Assembly: GCA_029718625.1 (NCBI GenBank)
Contig: CM056380.1
Location: 111,296,302 to 111,360,301, forward strand
Direction of reading: 5' to 3'
Origin: Synaphobranchus kaupii
Lineage: Eukaryota; Chordata; Actinopteri; Anguilliformes; Synaphobranchidae
Length of the DNA stretch: 64,000 bases
A model generated the notes under the pieces. The model did no database searches. It was not told where the DNA came from and saw only the letters and a program-made list of their open reading frames with translations. The position numbers were made by a program, and so were the translations under genes. Below, piece after piece: positions 1 to 11,850 of the stretch (position 1 is its first letter; every line of letters begins with the position of its first letter).

Positions 1-256
1 CAAAGCGGTCGTTGACCTCCTGAAGCAGTTTTTTCTCATTCCTGTTCATCATCTGCGAATCCCCTGCAAAATCAAGGTTGTCGCTTGGAATCGACCCCAA
101 TTCCCTATGGAGCATCACGTTGCGCCTTTTGAATGAAGAGGACGACGCAGGGCTCGTTGAGTTCTTCAGTATTTGTGAAAAAGATGATACGAGATATGCA
201 GTCCTTGAATGTTCTGCTCTGATTCTCCTTTGAGGAGAACTTGAGGGGTACTCCAT
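1..256 (-). CDS. Intermediate filament protein, first exon (head and start of coil 1A), partial at window edge
   Basis: An open frame runs from an ATG at 256-254 to the left window edge: 85 codons plus one base with no stop. The first 70 residues are rich in Ser and Arg with no coiled-coil pattern, as expected for a filament head domain. They end in NRNEKKLLQEVNDRF, which matches the start of the rod (coil 1A) of intermediate filament proteins, where NEK-x-LQ-x-LNDRF is the conserved boundary. A TATA-like box lies 65-75 bp upstream of the ATG on the same strand, so this is probably the true first exon. The frame should continue beyond the window with the IF helix-initiation segment. Type III/IV or a divergent member (neuronal or lens type) are all possible. 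The head is not one I recognise, so no symbol is given. Family assignment is fairly sure; identity is not. Confidence 0.72.
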   Translation of the reverse strand, partial: MEYPSSSPQRRIRAEHSRTAYLVSSFSQILKNSTSPASSSSFKRRNVMLHRELGSIPSDNLDFAGDSQMMNRNEKKLLQEVNDRF

Positions 257-320
257 GCTGTAGCAAAATCCTTGCTGCAGTATTGCTGTGCCGGTGTGCG
301 GGTCGAGCTATTTCTCACCC

Positions 321-330
321 TTTATATATG
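321..330 (-). promoter_or_regulatory. TATA box of the intermediate filament gene
   Basis: On the minus strand this reads CATATATAAA, about 65 bp upstream of the ATG at 256. The spacing fits a TATA box with a short 5' leader. Confidence 0.5.
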
Positions 331-2016
331 CTGTCAGCTAGCGTCGCAGAATGGAACTGTCCGCGGTGCTAAAACGGAGAATCTGCGGTTATGCGGGTAT
401 TCCGTCAGCGACAAGCTGTGTTTGAAAGATTTGTGACGAAACATTTTTGAGTCCTCATTGAGACTTTAGTGTCGATAATGTTTCATGAAAAAATATATTA
501 ATGAGCCTAATATTCTCCAAGTGTCGTCAGGCATTGCAAAACCAATCTTTCAACAGCTTTTTCTCATAAAAGTCAGGCGGGAAAAAAGCATTCCTCATTC
601 ATATTGAACGCTCAATATTGTATGTTAATTGTGTTATTTCTCGCAATTTCCTGAAGAAAAATAAATAAATAAATGCGTTAAAAGAAAAGTCATTACTAAA
701 GCATAACTGTCATCAACTAATTCATCATCTTGCAAGCAGCCATATTTCATATTTCGAGTCGTTGCTTCCGTATGACTAGCGCTAAAATAACTGTAGGTGG
801 TGCAGTATAGCAACTAGAAGTGTTGTAATTTTACACAGTAAAATACTATATGCTAATCATATTGTGCTAGACAATATTTATCATTGGGGGATTTGTACCA
901 TATTTCTTTGTTTGCGGGGATTGCTCAGAGATGAATGTGTTTTTTTATCCGCAGGGTGATACATCTTTGTTTGTGTTGTACACCCTCACCTGCAAAGTTG
1001 AGATGAGGTGCAAACAAAATTGAGCGTTTTTTTTTTAGTGGTTGGAAAGCAACCATAAGCATAAAAAGGTGCAATCCAGATTCAGCAACACGAGAAATAA
1101 ATAAATGAACGATAATCAAAGAAAATGTAATATTCAAGAAGGCAAACTAAACAGTTTACAGCTAGTAGCTAATATCACCCCTATTGTCATATTTCTCTTC
1201 AGCAGTGCTTCATTCATTTACTCGCCTTTCCTGCAAACTGGTCTTATAGTTTGTAGTCCCCATCCACAAAAGTGATTATTCAATCACGACCGGATATTTA
1301 AGCTTATACAAACACTCATACAAACTTTTTTCTCTTTTTAAAAATATTTCTTCTAACTATATTTTTCTGGATTCATATATAGTCATTATAGTTATATTAT
1401 ACAAACCCAAACGTTGCTTTTATTGCCATTAATAAATTAAAACAAATAAATTACCACTTCGTCATTTATGACGTAGACCTACCCGAACGAAAAGCGATTT
1501 TTTACATCCCGCCCCAGCTCATCACGCGCATAAGAACGATGGACAGGCTTGGCGCGCTCTTTTCCGGATGGTCGTCCATGTCAATTGAACAACGCAATGG
1601 TGTGCAGAGGACAGACAGGATGAAACATCTGTGACATGACATGACATGGTAAAACAAACTTTAACATAACCACAGTTTTTTGGCTAACCAAACATTCAAC
1701 ATGAAACTTACTTAGTTGCAGCAGGTATGATTATTCGTTAGAATTTGGAATAATTCGGGACACGCTTTTACGAATAGGCTATACAAAAAGATAGCACAAA
1801 ACTGTGTCCGTCAAACCAATTAATCATTCTACATATTCGAATATGCGATATCCCTGCTTCTCCAAACGCCCAATCAAACCTTCCTTCCAAACTACATTTT
1901 CATAGGCCTTGACGTTTCTAGTAAGCACACGTCAATAGCAACAAGTACGCATCTTAATTATTTGGACAAATTGCTCAGTCACAATTGGGCAACCTTATCT
2001 GGACCTGCACCATTTA
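331..2016. other. AT-rich intergenic sequence, no gene seen
   Basis: Frames are short and there is no recognisable coding or mobile-element signature. An (AAAT)n stretch lies near 658-676. This is the upstream flank of the intermediate filament gene. Confidence 0.5.
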
Positions 2017-2560
2017 GAGATAATAATAATAATGCATGGCATTTATATAGCGCCTTTCTAGATACTCAAAGCGCTTTACAATGATGAGGGGGAAACTCGC
2101 CTCTACCACCACCAATGTGTAGCACCCACCTGGGTGATGCAACGGCAGCCATTTTGCGCCAGTATGCTCACCACACATCAGCTGAGGTGGAGAGGGAGAG
2201 AATAGTTTTTTTTAGCCAATTAAACTGGGGGATGATTAGGTGGCAGATTGAATGAGCCTGGGTTGGGAGTTTAGCCAGGACACCGGGGAGACCCCTACTC
2301 TTTATGATAAGTGTCATGGGATCTTTAATGACCACAGTGAGTCAGGACCTCGGTTTAACGTCTCATCCTAAAGACGGCATCTTCTACAGCACAGTGTCCC
2401 CATCACTGCACTGGGGCATTGGGGTTTATTTGACCAGAGGGAAGACTGCCCCCTACTGGCCCACCAACACCACTGCAGCAGCAACTTAGTTTTCCCCAGA
2501 TGTCTCCCATCCAAGTACTAACCAAGCCCACAACCTGCTTAGCTTCAGCCATTCAGCAGG
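2017..2560. repeat. Dispersed fish repeat (TATAGCGCCTTTCTAG type)
   Basis: The block starts at a short AAT run, then has the phrase TATATAGCGCCTTTCTAG with AAAGCGCTTTACA, followed by segments on adding to CATTTTGCGCCAG and on to TTTAACGTCTCATCC. I recognise this as a common interspersed fish repeat, but not its class. It encodes nothing intact. Part of it (about 2129-2205) resembles the monomer of the neighbouring minisatellite. Confidence 0.5.
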
Positions 2561-2747
2561 CGCAGATTGCATAGTGGTATGGCTACTGGTGAAGATGGTG
2601 AAGATGGTGAAGAGATCACCACGAGATTACAGAAGCTGACCTTGGCTTAGCTTACATATGCTTTGAAAATATTTGAGGGTAAAAGAAAGACCCGATCAAA
2701 ATAGTATTTGGGATAAACTTCCGGGGAAGCCATTTTACCCCCAAAAT

Positions 2748-2748
<1 letters not shown>

Positions 2749-2785
<37 letters not shown>
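2749..2785. repeat. (AAT)n microsatellite
   Basis: About twelve perfect AAT/TAA units, read directly. Confidence 0.9.
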
Positions 2786-2786
<1 letters not shown>

Positions 2787-2967
2787 CAAATAACCTTGAG
2801 AGTCGTTTGGATGTGATGTAGCTACAGTACCTTATAAGGGACTGATGTAGACTCATGAAATTTGACCACAGAGAACCTAATGGTAACTCAGGTTGAATGA
2901 GCAATAGTGTGCGCTCAGCTTAGAGGTGAAATGCTGACTGAGATGAAAAAGCTTAGTCCTCAGTCAG

Positions 2968-3475
2968 CAAGTAAACCACACACACTGCAAGTGAAGCAAG
3001 GATGGAATTGTGATGCAACAGCAGCGATTTTGTGCCAGAATGCTCACCACCTATGAGCTGAGATGGAGAGGAAAATATTATACAAGTAAACCACAGACAC
3101 TGGAAGTGAAGGAAGGATGGAATAGTGATGCAACGGCAGCCATTTTGTGCCAGAACGCTCACCACACATGAGCCGAGATGGAGAGGGAGATATTATACAA
3201 ATAAACCACAGACACTGGAAGTGAAGCAAGGATGGAATAGTGATGCAACGGCAGCCATTTTGTGCCAGAACGCTCACCACACATGAGCCGAGATGGAGAG
3301 GGAGATATTATACAAGTAAACCACAGACACAGCAAGTGAAGGAAGGATGGAATAGTGATGCAACGGCAGCCATTTTGTGCCAGAACGCTCACCACACATG
3401 AGCCGAGATGGAGAGGGAGATATTATACAAGTAAACCACAGACACTGGAAGTGAAGCAAGGATGGAATAGTGATG
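2968..3475. repeat. 115-bp minisatellite, about 4.4 copies
   Basis: Units begin with CAAGTAAACCACA at 2968, 3083, 3198 (CAAATAAACC), 3313 and 3428. The last is partial and ends at 3475. The spacing is exactly 115 bp and units 2-4 differ by only a few bases. Each contains CAACGGCAGCCATTTTGTG, also seen in the dispersed repeat at about 2139, so the monomer was probably amplified from that family. Overlapping minus-strand frames through it are a by-product of a period that is not a multiple of 3. Confidence 0.92.
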
Positions 3476-3688
3476 CTATAAACGGACAACAAGAGCCAGG
3501 CTTGGAGCCAAGGGCTTAAATAAATGACTTACTTACTTAACCCTCATATTATGTTTGTGGTCAATTTGACCCAAAGCAACGTTTTATGTTTATATTTAAA
3601 AACCAATTAACCTTATTTTTTCATCTTCACACTATATTACTTTTCCTAATTTGTTGGGATTAAATAGTAAACATGCAATAAACATAAT

Positions 3689-5251
3689 GGGCTCTATTTT
3701 AATAAACCAAACGCAATGGTGAACACAAGAGTAAGCGCTTGGCGGTATCGCTCTGAGGGCGTGTCGGCGAGAAATTTGGTAATTTCATGACGGCAATCTT
3801 GGCGTACCTGATGGCGGTATTGCTAAAAGGCTGGGTTTAAATGTCCAAGGTGTGTCTCTATGGTAGCCAATCAAATTGTTGTTCTCATGCTTTAAAAAGT
3901 TGCTGTCTGTGGTGCTGAAGTACATCTTCCGGCAGGCGCATTTCACATTGGTGAAGATGTGCGATATTATGTAGCACACAACAGGCCACCATGAAGGCAG
4001 CTGCTCTCTCAGGGGTATACTGCAGTGATCCACCCGACCTATCCAAACACCTAAATCTCATTTTGAGTAGGCCAAATGTTCTCTCAATGGCAACGCGACC
4101 CTTTGTTAGTCAGTGATTAAAAATGTGTTGTGCTCTAGTGCTGGGTGCGATGTATGGTGTCATCAGCCAATGCTTCAAAGGGTACCCGTTGTCTCCCAAT
4201 AAGCACCCATCCACGTTCCCTTCGAAGGCTCCAGGAATTTGAGAGTTTGCCAAAATGAAGGAGTCGTGGGCTGAACCTGGGTAATTGGCAAATACATGTG
4301 TGACTTTGCAGCCGGCATCGCATGTCACCGGGACATTGATGAAATGTGTTCCTTTGCGATTGACGAAAACTATTGCATGCTCGGGTGGTGCGTGGATTTG
4401 TATGTGCGTGCAGTCGATAGCACCAAGCACCCCAGGGAACCCACACTTGAGAAAAAATGTGAGTTTTGACTTTTTACTGCATTCATTGTCCGTATGGTTG
4501 AGGAAGGACACCCGCTGAAAATATATCCTTTCTGTGTATTGTCGTCGTCGCTGCAAACGTCGACCGATCACGTACTCCATCGTCAGTGTCACGGGATTGA
4601 ATCCTTAGGCCACTAACACCTGCCTGCATAAATAGTCACTTATATACCCTGCTGATGATTGATTGAAGACTAAATGAATCGTTTGGTTAATTAGCCTACA
4701 TTAGGTGATGTAGGCATAATTATGATTCAAGTGGTAGGCTTATGATTCAACTGTGCCAATGTGTAATTTATATATTATAGGCTATTGGCCTACATGATCG
4801 CAAGTTTCTTGTAAGCTGTCCTGTTTTATTCTAGTAGTTTAAATTTAAATTAATTAATTAATAATAATTATAGGCTATTTGTTCATTAAATGGAAGTGTA
4901 ATGTTGGCATCACCTATAGACACTACACAGAACTACATGACTAATAAGTTGCCAAATTACCAGAGTCTATTGCGTTGCCGCTAAGAGGTGGTTCCAGCTG
5001 ATCATAACGCAATGGGTTTTCGTTGGTTCAAATTGTCACTGCACCGAAAGTATTTTAGAACACGCCCCAGACAGCGCCACCCATCCCACTGCAGCGCAAG
5101 CGAAAGGATGTTATGTTGAGAATTTGTTGATCCTAACGGTATTGCTGAGAAACGCCATAGCGCCAGTTTTAAGACGTTGATGCTGTCAAAAAGCTTGCGT
5201 TTGACTATACCGTCCCCTTGCGCTGGTTTTGCCGGTTTGAAAATAGAGCCC
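3689..5251 (-). mobile_element. PIF/Harbinger element nested in the TTAA element
   Basis: The ends are GGGCTCTATTTT (3689-3700) and its inverse AAAATAGAGCCC (5240-5251), flanked on both sides by the trinucleotide AAT. Harbinger elements make 3-bp target duplications. The element is 1,563 bp and carries a broken Harbinger transposase on the minus strand. Confidence 0.75.
3885..4592 (-). pseudogene. Harbinger (HARBI1-like) DDE transposase, truncated and interrupted
   Basis: The minus-strand frame reads FPGVLGAIDCTHIQI (first catalytic Asp), then YPGSAHDSFI (second Asp) and LLGDNGYPLKHWLMTPY, all standard motifs of the Harbinger DDE nuclease. An in-frame TGA at 4112-4110 interrupts the frame. 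Past it, the same frame resumes with VAIERTFGLLKMRFRCLD, which holds the third catalytic residue (Glu), and ends at a TGA at 3887-3885. The N-terminal part that normally precedes the first Asp motif is mostly absent, because an upstream in-frame stop closes the frame just before the annotated start. The product would not be functional. Confidence 0.85.
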
Positions 5252-5616
5252 AATATGTTTTAAAAGTCCTGTATACAAAGATGTCATGTGGGATCATTTG
5301 TGGGATAGCTGTATACAATGTAAGAAAATATACAACCTTTTTTTTACTTTTAATTGCTGATTTTTTTGTGGGTATTTCTGGTGGCACTTTCACATGCGGG
5401 TTTTAAACTTCACTTACTTCAGGCTCTAAAATGGGAAGTTTCATCACTAATTTTTTATCTCAAGGGATAATAGGGTAGTCAATCGGGAGACACACAAAAT
5501 GTGACACAGAAAGTGTCCATTTTTCTATTACAATAGTTTTGTGTCAGTTTAAAATTTTGGGGGCAATTTGACCCCAAACGTAAAAGGCGTCATAAATTTT
5601 CAACATAATATGAGGC

Positions 5617-7865
5617 TTAAACCGGAATGGTCAGAACAAACATTCTGCAGATCCTAGTAAAACTGAAGATGCGAAGTATGTGAGATCTGATCACTCAATA
5701 AAATGCAATGGATGCATTCTGTTTGTCTGGACATGAACACGGACTGTTTTAAGTAAATAAATGTAATAATTGTCTAAATGTAATAAATGTAATAATTGCC
5801 TATCCACACACAGTGTAACTAATCACACATACTCTTGGCACTGGAAAGGCAGCTGATGTAATGACTAATTTGAGTGTCCAGTCAGTAACTATGCAGCCAC
5901 ATCACTGGTGGATAAGCATCAAACTTGTGTATCTACGGAGGTAAAACTCACGTGTCCCCGCCCCTGGCTGCAGGCATTTGCTTTGCATGCAACTAGTCAT
6001 CCTGTCCTAGATTTCATTGAGCCAGCACTATTGACCTCAAGGTGGATGAGAATCATTCTTTTTTGGAAGCATTGTATCATGTTATATATTAATAGTGTTA
6101 TAAATGAAGTAATTTTCTGCATCTTGTAAGTGTAAAAATGCACTGGGTTGTAAGATATTGGTGATGACCTAGTTGGGTTTTTTTAATGTCAAGCTTATTG
6201 AGATCTATTTATTTCCAATAGACCAAGAAAGCAAGCAGAATGAGTAAATTATATTACTACAGTGAATGACTACATGCTGATATTTAAGTTTCGAAGCACC
6301 GCTTGAATCACACAAAAAAATGCATATTACTACTTACCAGTGGAGCAATAATGACTGACGTGAAGGTCACTGATTTCAAATACTCAACTTCTCTAAGGCA
6401 CAAAGGAAATGGAGGCTACAGTTTGCTCACACAACCTTCTCCAACTGTGTTTGTGAAGAAATAAACACTTGAATGTTATCGTGAGTTAACAATTGGCGAT
6501 TAAATCAAGGCCTGAGTGTTTCGGCATTTTTTTATGACTAAAGGATATTTCAATACTAAATCTGCCAGCATATTTTTTCTTGGTTTTCCACCAAGGTGGT
6601 TGGTCATAAATTCAAAAGAAATGTGCTTTTATAGAAAAGCATATTTTTACATACCTGCCATCCCACAGACACTGCAAGCTAATGCAACCTACCCACAGGC
6701 TTACAGTCAGTTGCTTATATTTTGTAACTTGGCCTAGTAGGATCACAAAATTGCACACACTTGTTCTTGGGGTCAATTTATGGTATTTTGAAGCAAAAAC
6801 GTTGACACAATGATTCACCCTTAAATGTACTTTAATCCTTGGACAATACACAGATTGGATGTTTCACATCCACACACAGTACTTCAAATTATTGCTCATA
6901 ACTGACTTTAAGGCTAGCAATGACATAAAATGAAAGATAGAATAGCTTTTATTTTCCCGCTATGGAACTTCAGTTGTAGCCCCAGCAACAACAAAAGACA
7001 TAGACAGTGGGGCAGACCCACAACACAAACATATCAAACAAAGACATTCAATATAATCATTTAATCAAATTAATTAAGTGAATTAAAATGGAATACAGCC
7101 ATGATTAAAAATAGCCCCCGTTGTCCCGAGATGTCCAATGTCATTAAGCAGTCCAACACACAAACTCCGCCTCCACGACTTTCTTCCAAACACGCAGTGT
7201 TGCGGTCTCTGTACACTGTCGAAACAGAGCACCGAACTCCCTTCCCAGTCGTTGCCTCACTCCTCCCCCGCATTATCTTCTCGTTGCTCTTCCCTGGTGG
7301 CCTTTTGAAGATTGCCTGCAGTCCTAGATCAATCCAGCCATCTTCAACTCCAGTGAAGAACAATGGTAAACTTTGTGGATGCAGATTCAACGGACATTCC
7401 CGAGCATATGTTGTGAATGCGTCTCCATGGTGACGACCACAAACAAAATTATCCCGAATATATAATTCGTCAATATTATAAACATGAGGAGCAGGAGTGC
7501 CCCCGATAAATCTCCAGCCCGCTTCCCCGTCCCACAATAGACACAAAGCGCATGAAAAAAACAAAAGACAAAAAGCCCAACACAACAAAATACAAATTAA
7601 CAAACACGAACACAAGAGACAGCTGGACTACATCTCGCCATTAAAGCGCCACGTGACGTCCATTCCTGCTACTGCTCACTTTCACTCAACCCTTGATTAC
7701 AGAGGCCCAAGTACATACAATGCTTACAAGATAATTCTTGTCATTCAGTGCAATAAGTGGAGTACATTAATGTAACGTCACATGATTTTTCTTGTCTGTA
7801 AAAAAGCAGACTGCAAAATGATAGTCACACCTTCTAATGATTGGCGCCAATAACTAGCTACCTCT
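5617..7865. other. 3' flank of IFIT-1, shared with the other units; short unidentified ORF
   Basis: From about 5880 the sequence matches the 3' flanks of the other IFIT units (for example 42350-43020 and 48415-49090). A further block, about 6940-7660, occurs only here and at 14800-15760. It contains a minus-strand frame at 7615-7070 (181 codons). Its best-looking part, GGTPAPHVYNIDELYIRD, is repeated in the unit-2 copy, where a frameshift and a hAT insertion break it. I do not recognise this frame. It is probably a relic, not a gene. Confidence 0.45.
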
Positions 7866-9204
7866 TCAATCGTAAAAACTGTTGCGCTGGAAAGAAGAAA
7901 GGAATTCTTCAATTTCAAAACGCATGGGACTCTCCGGCGATTCTGTGATTTTGAGCAGCCTCTTGTGACACGCTTTCCAGTCTGTCGATATGTTCTGCAG
8001 CTTCATCCCTTCCATGTAGTGGGTCACAGCGGTTCTCATGGAGCCCATGTGGTACTTCTGGAAGTCTCCGTACATGCGATGCAGAGCCTGTCGGTCGGCG
8101 GGCTTCAGGTCGGGACGAGCGAACATTTCCTGGAACATGCGCTCTGCCCTGTCCACTTCCTGAACCTCGGCGTACCTCATCGCCAACTCCAGTTGGGGGT
8201 AAAAGTAGGAGGGGTTGAGACGAACTTCCTCCTCCTTGTGAGAAATGGAGCGACGGATCAGCTCTGGGTTGCGAAGGTGTCCTTTCCCTATAATGGCTTT
8301 CCAGCGGTAGTTGTTGGCTATCTCGTGGTGTAGCCGGGCGGAATCTGGGGCAATTTTTAGCATCTTGTTCAGTACATCCAACGCCATGTCGTAAGAATGC
8401 ATGTTCCTCAGAAACTTTCCCACCTTTAGAACTACGCTCAGGTTGTTTGGTGACACTTCTAGAGCTTTCCTCATGTGATTCCATGCCACCAACTTTTTCC
8501 CGTTGTTTTGGAATACGCGGGCCAGGTAAACCATGATCACGCCGTTGTCTGGGTCGAGCTCCAGGGCTCTCTCCAGCTGCTTCACACTCCGTGACGTGCT
8601 CAACGGAATCTGCTCCCCACTCATGATTCTCCAGCCGTCCCATCGGAAGAGGGAGAAGGCGTAGCCCGTGTTCCATTCCTTATCGTCAGGTTCCCTCTGC
8701 AGGGCCTCGTAGAAGCACTCTTTGGCTTCCTCATAGTGATTTTTGGAGAACTTCAGGAGGGACCAGGCCTTCTCCCCAAAAACCTCGCGATGGAGGGCCG
8801 CCGGTGGGGGCGTTGGGAAGCTCTCGTTGATCTCCTCGAGCCTCCGCAGGTACGTCTCGGCTTCACGGTCGTCACCCATGAGGTGGTGCACCCAAGCCAA
8901 GTTTCCGTACGTCACGATGCAGCTCTTTGCATTGTCCGCGTTTTCCTCCACAGCTTTGTCCAGGTAGCCCAGGGCCTCTTGATTACAGCCCTGCAGGTGT
9001 TTGACATAAGCAAGGTGGTTATAGGTTCTGCCCTGCAGATTGATCTCCTGTGGTAGGGAGTCCTCTGGTAGGGATACAACGTCGCGGAATTTGACCTCGA
9101 GGAAGTTGAGATCCGCGTCCTTTGCTGTCAAGCCCCAGGTGAAGTGGCATTCCAGCTTCTTCAGGTCACTTCTCAGATTCTCATTTTCATCACCACTTCC
9201 AGCA
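7866..9204 (-). CDS. ifit: IFIT-1: interferon-induced protein with tetratricopeptide repeats, main coding exon
   Basis: This is an IFIT-family cytoplasmic TPR protein, an antiviral effector induced by interferon (function known from the family). The exon starts after the acceptor TTCTCGCCTTCTAG at 9205. It joins in frame to ATG-AG from exon 1 (12035-12039), giving MS plus this exon: 447 aa in all. CHFTW (residues 21-25) and YNHLAYVKHLQGCNQEA (about 63-79) are IFIT signatures. Helical TPR pairs follow: GNLAWVHHLMGDDREAETYL, the DPDNGVIMVYLARVFQNNGK repeat, APDSARLHHEIANNYRWK and YPQLELAMRYAEV. The stop is at 7866. Fish IFITs are usually 430-490 aa, so the length is normal. All array copies are on this strand. 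A large antisense frame over the exon is a shadow. Confidence 0.93.
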
Positions 9205-10036
9205 CTAGAAGGCGAGAAACTGATTAGCGAGACTCATATTTAATACAATACCTGTGCCATTACTTCACCAATTAGGATCTCCCAATACAGGGACATGTGT
9301 GAAGTACATGTCTAAATGGAATACATCACTAATCCAGTCACTCTTGTGATGCGATCATACAATTAAGCCACATACACACATCAACAGAGGATTTATAATT
9401 CATTGCATAATCCATTTAGCCAGATGATAATAAAACACCTCTAAGAAAGTCAGACTCTTGATTGAATAACAAACTTAATTTTTTCGGTTTAGACACACAT
9501 CACCGCTTTCTAGTGATGGCATCAAAAACGGAAGGCTATGTTATAAACATTATTGGATTTAAATGCTGCAGTGTGGCCAGTTGGGCCACAGAAAACATTT
9601 AAATGTTTTACTGTGCATTCTTTTTGTGTAATGCTACCTACTATAGTGATGTTGTTACGACCCAGAATACACCTGCGTTACAATTACCAAGCGGTAGCAA
9701 AGGGTCTAACGAGAAAGTGTGCCAACTCAATTAAGCCTTCTCAAAAATACATAGCTTCGCTTAATTTTGCAGGAACTCGGCAGCAACAATGGTAACAAAA
9801 CTAGAGGAAGCTCAAACTAACTTACCTAATCTTTAGTATCAAAGCTATTTAAGTCTGAACCGGAAAACAAAATACTAAATGAGTCTTCCGCAGCCTTACT
9901 AAACTTCACCAATTGCTTCCTTTCTATCAAAAGGCAACACTATATAAAAAAAGAGAGATTCCTCCCAAATGTATACATAGAAAGCAGAGCCCCATAAAAA
10001 CACCATTATCAGTTTCACAACAACTCTCAGTATTAA

Positions 10037-10665
10037 AGGGATAGTTCGGAATTTTGGACATAATGTCTCAATTACGACTTATGTAGTTGATTGATCGAAA
10101 CCATTTTCAGCTAATTCCATGCTGTCCCTTCTTTTGGACATACACACGTTGCTAATGCTAGCGCAACTCTATGGTAACCGGTAGCATCCACTACCAAACG
10201 CACTTAAACACTCCACAGGGCACCCATTCTCTGTGGAAGTACGGCGGCGGAGCGATACTTTACGTTACCTACGAATGTAGTGCCGGCACTGGTCGACTAC
10301 AACAACAAAGAGCAACAAGTTGCAATGGCCACGTTCGCTCCGCCGCCGTACTTCCACAGAGAATATAGGTCAGCACAAAGTAAAGGATTCAATGATAGTT
10401 TGACTTCAAAATGATGGCATAAACACTCAAAATAACCCCGATAGACTGTCGTTGTATTTTATTTGCTTTGGGTGCACTGTGGAGTGTTTAAGTGCGTTTG
10501 GTAGTGGATGCTACCGGTTACCATAGAGTTTCGCTCGCATTAGCAACGTGTGTATGTCCAAAAGAAGGGACAGCATGGAATTAGCTGAAAATGGTTTCCA
10601 TCAATCAACTACATCACGGGTAAGTCGTAATTGAGACATTATGTCCAAAATTCCGAACTATCCCT
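10037..10665. mobile_element. TTAA MITE with long terminal inverted repeats, copy 1
   Basis: TTAA (10033-10036) is followed by AGGGATAGTTCGGAATTTT. The right end is its inverse, then TTAA (10666-10669). The inverted arms run about 150 bp or more, including TGCTACCGGTTACCATAGAG on the right. An inner palindrome around CTCCGCCGCCGTACTTCC adds a second hairpin. No transposase is encoded. Confidence 0.82.
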
Positions 10666-11399
10666 TTAACAGTAGAGAAACTATTTCAAAATAAAAGCAC
10701 GTTTGGCTATTTTACACAAAGTGGCGATTTGCATACAAATGACTCCACCATTGCAACGAATCTTACCACAGAACACACGTTCTTTTAGAAATATAGCTAC
10801 GATCACAACAAACAATGATAGGGATTCTACGGAGTATTATATAGGCAACCGGGCGGTTTTGACTGAGAAGCGCCGGCATCACCGACCCCCCCGAATTGAG
10901 AACAGCAACTAAGTTCTACAGCTGAGAACAACACAAGTTCTCCACAAAACAAAACCCCTTTTAAAAGTTGCCTTTACTATCATCTCCGGACCTCCTCTCA
11001 CTTTTTACACAGGCCACTTCCGGGTACCACACGAGTGAAACAAAAGTACTCTAGTTTACAACACAACAAAGTAGCCACAAAACAAACAAGCAGCTTACCA
11101 CCAAAATGTCCCCCCTTGGAAACAAGTAGTTTGTTAAAACACTTTACATAAACAAAGCGGCATATCATTCACGAATATGCTCGCACAAAGCAAAGTTAAA
11201 ACCGGCTTTTAAAAACGGGGGAATCACGCGGAAATACAACCAGCAACTGCGCGCACCCCCCACAACATCACGGCAACACTACAACAAACCACCACAGCAA
11301 GCGCGGCATACAACCTCAACCGAACGCCACAGTAATATTTAAGACGTCTGCACAAAAACTACCCTAGGACCGTGCATGAAGTTACCCAGAGTGGAAATG

Positions 11400-11850
11400 A
11401 ACCAACACACACCTCCCCAGCTAACAAAATTAGGTCCCCGAGACGCCCCCTGAACGTCTGGAAATGTCATCAGGACGTCGCCTTGACGTCTTTTTGTAGG
11501 GTTTTCTAAATGTTACGTGGACGTCACAGAGAACGTTCCCGGGACGTTCTAGTAACGTCCCCCAGACATTCCTTACTTGACGTTATATTGTAACCAGTAA
11601 CAGACGTTGCAGGAACATCCCCGAATGTCCATGAATGTTATGAGCACAATGCCATATCATAGCCGTATAGGGACGTTTCTTGAACGTCCCGGAAAAATTC
11701 TAATTAAATGTCATATTGTAACCAAACAGTGACCTTCCTGTGACTTTAATAACGTTCTATTAATGTTTTTAGGACATCCCTAGAGAACGTCACATCATAA
11801 CTTTGAAAGGACTAAAATGGTACGTCTCTAGGACGTCCACTGTTTGTTGG
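11400..11850. repeat. ACGTCC/GGACGT-rich degenerate array
   Basis: About 450 bp contain many copies of ACGTC, AACGTCC or the inverse GGACGTT, irregularly 15-40 bp apart. Examples are CGGGACGTTCTAGTAACGTC near 11540 and GGGACGTTTCTTGAACGTCC near 11670. The motif is near-palindromic. The block lies near the promoter-proximal end of the 9653-12005 insertion. Confidence 0.65.

Larger units (their letters stand above)
3541..5616. mobile_element. TTAA-flanked piggyBac-like non-autonomous element
   Basis: The left end begins CCCTCATATTATGTT directly after TTAA (3537-3540). The right end is AACATAATATGAGGC directly before TTAA (5617-5620). Inverted ends plus a TTAA duplication are the hallmark of piggyBac-type elements. 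Both inner flanks share AATTTGACCC / CAATTTGACCCC. The element has no transposase of its own family; the coding sequence inside belongs to a nested Harbinger element. Confidence 0.7.

Noticed and set aside
2968..3475. CRISPR-like array
   Set aside because: The 115-bp units are contiguous without unique spacers, and the context is a vertebrate genome; it is a minisatellite.
4135..4518. Other-frame ORFs over the Harbinger transposase
   Set aside because: The DDE motifs are only in the frame ending at 3885; these are shadows.
10171..10368. Short frame inside the TTAA MITE
   Set aside because: It overlaps the inner palindrome of a non-coding MITE and is not kept in the second copy.
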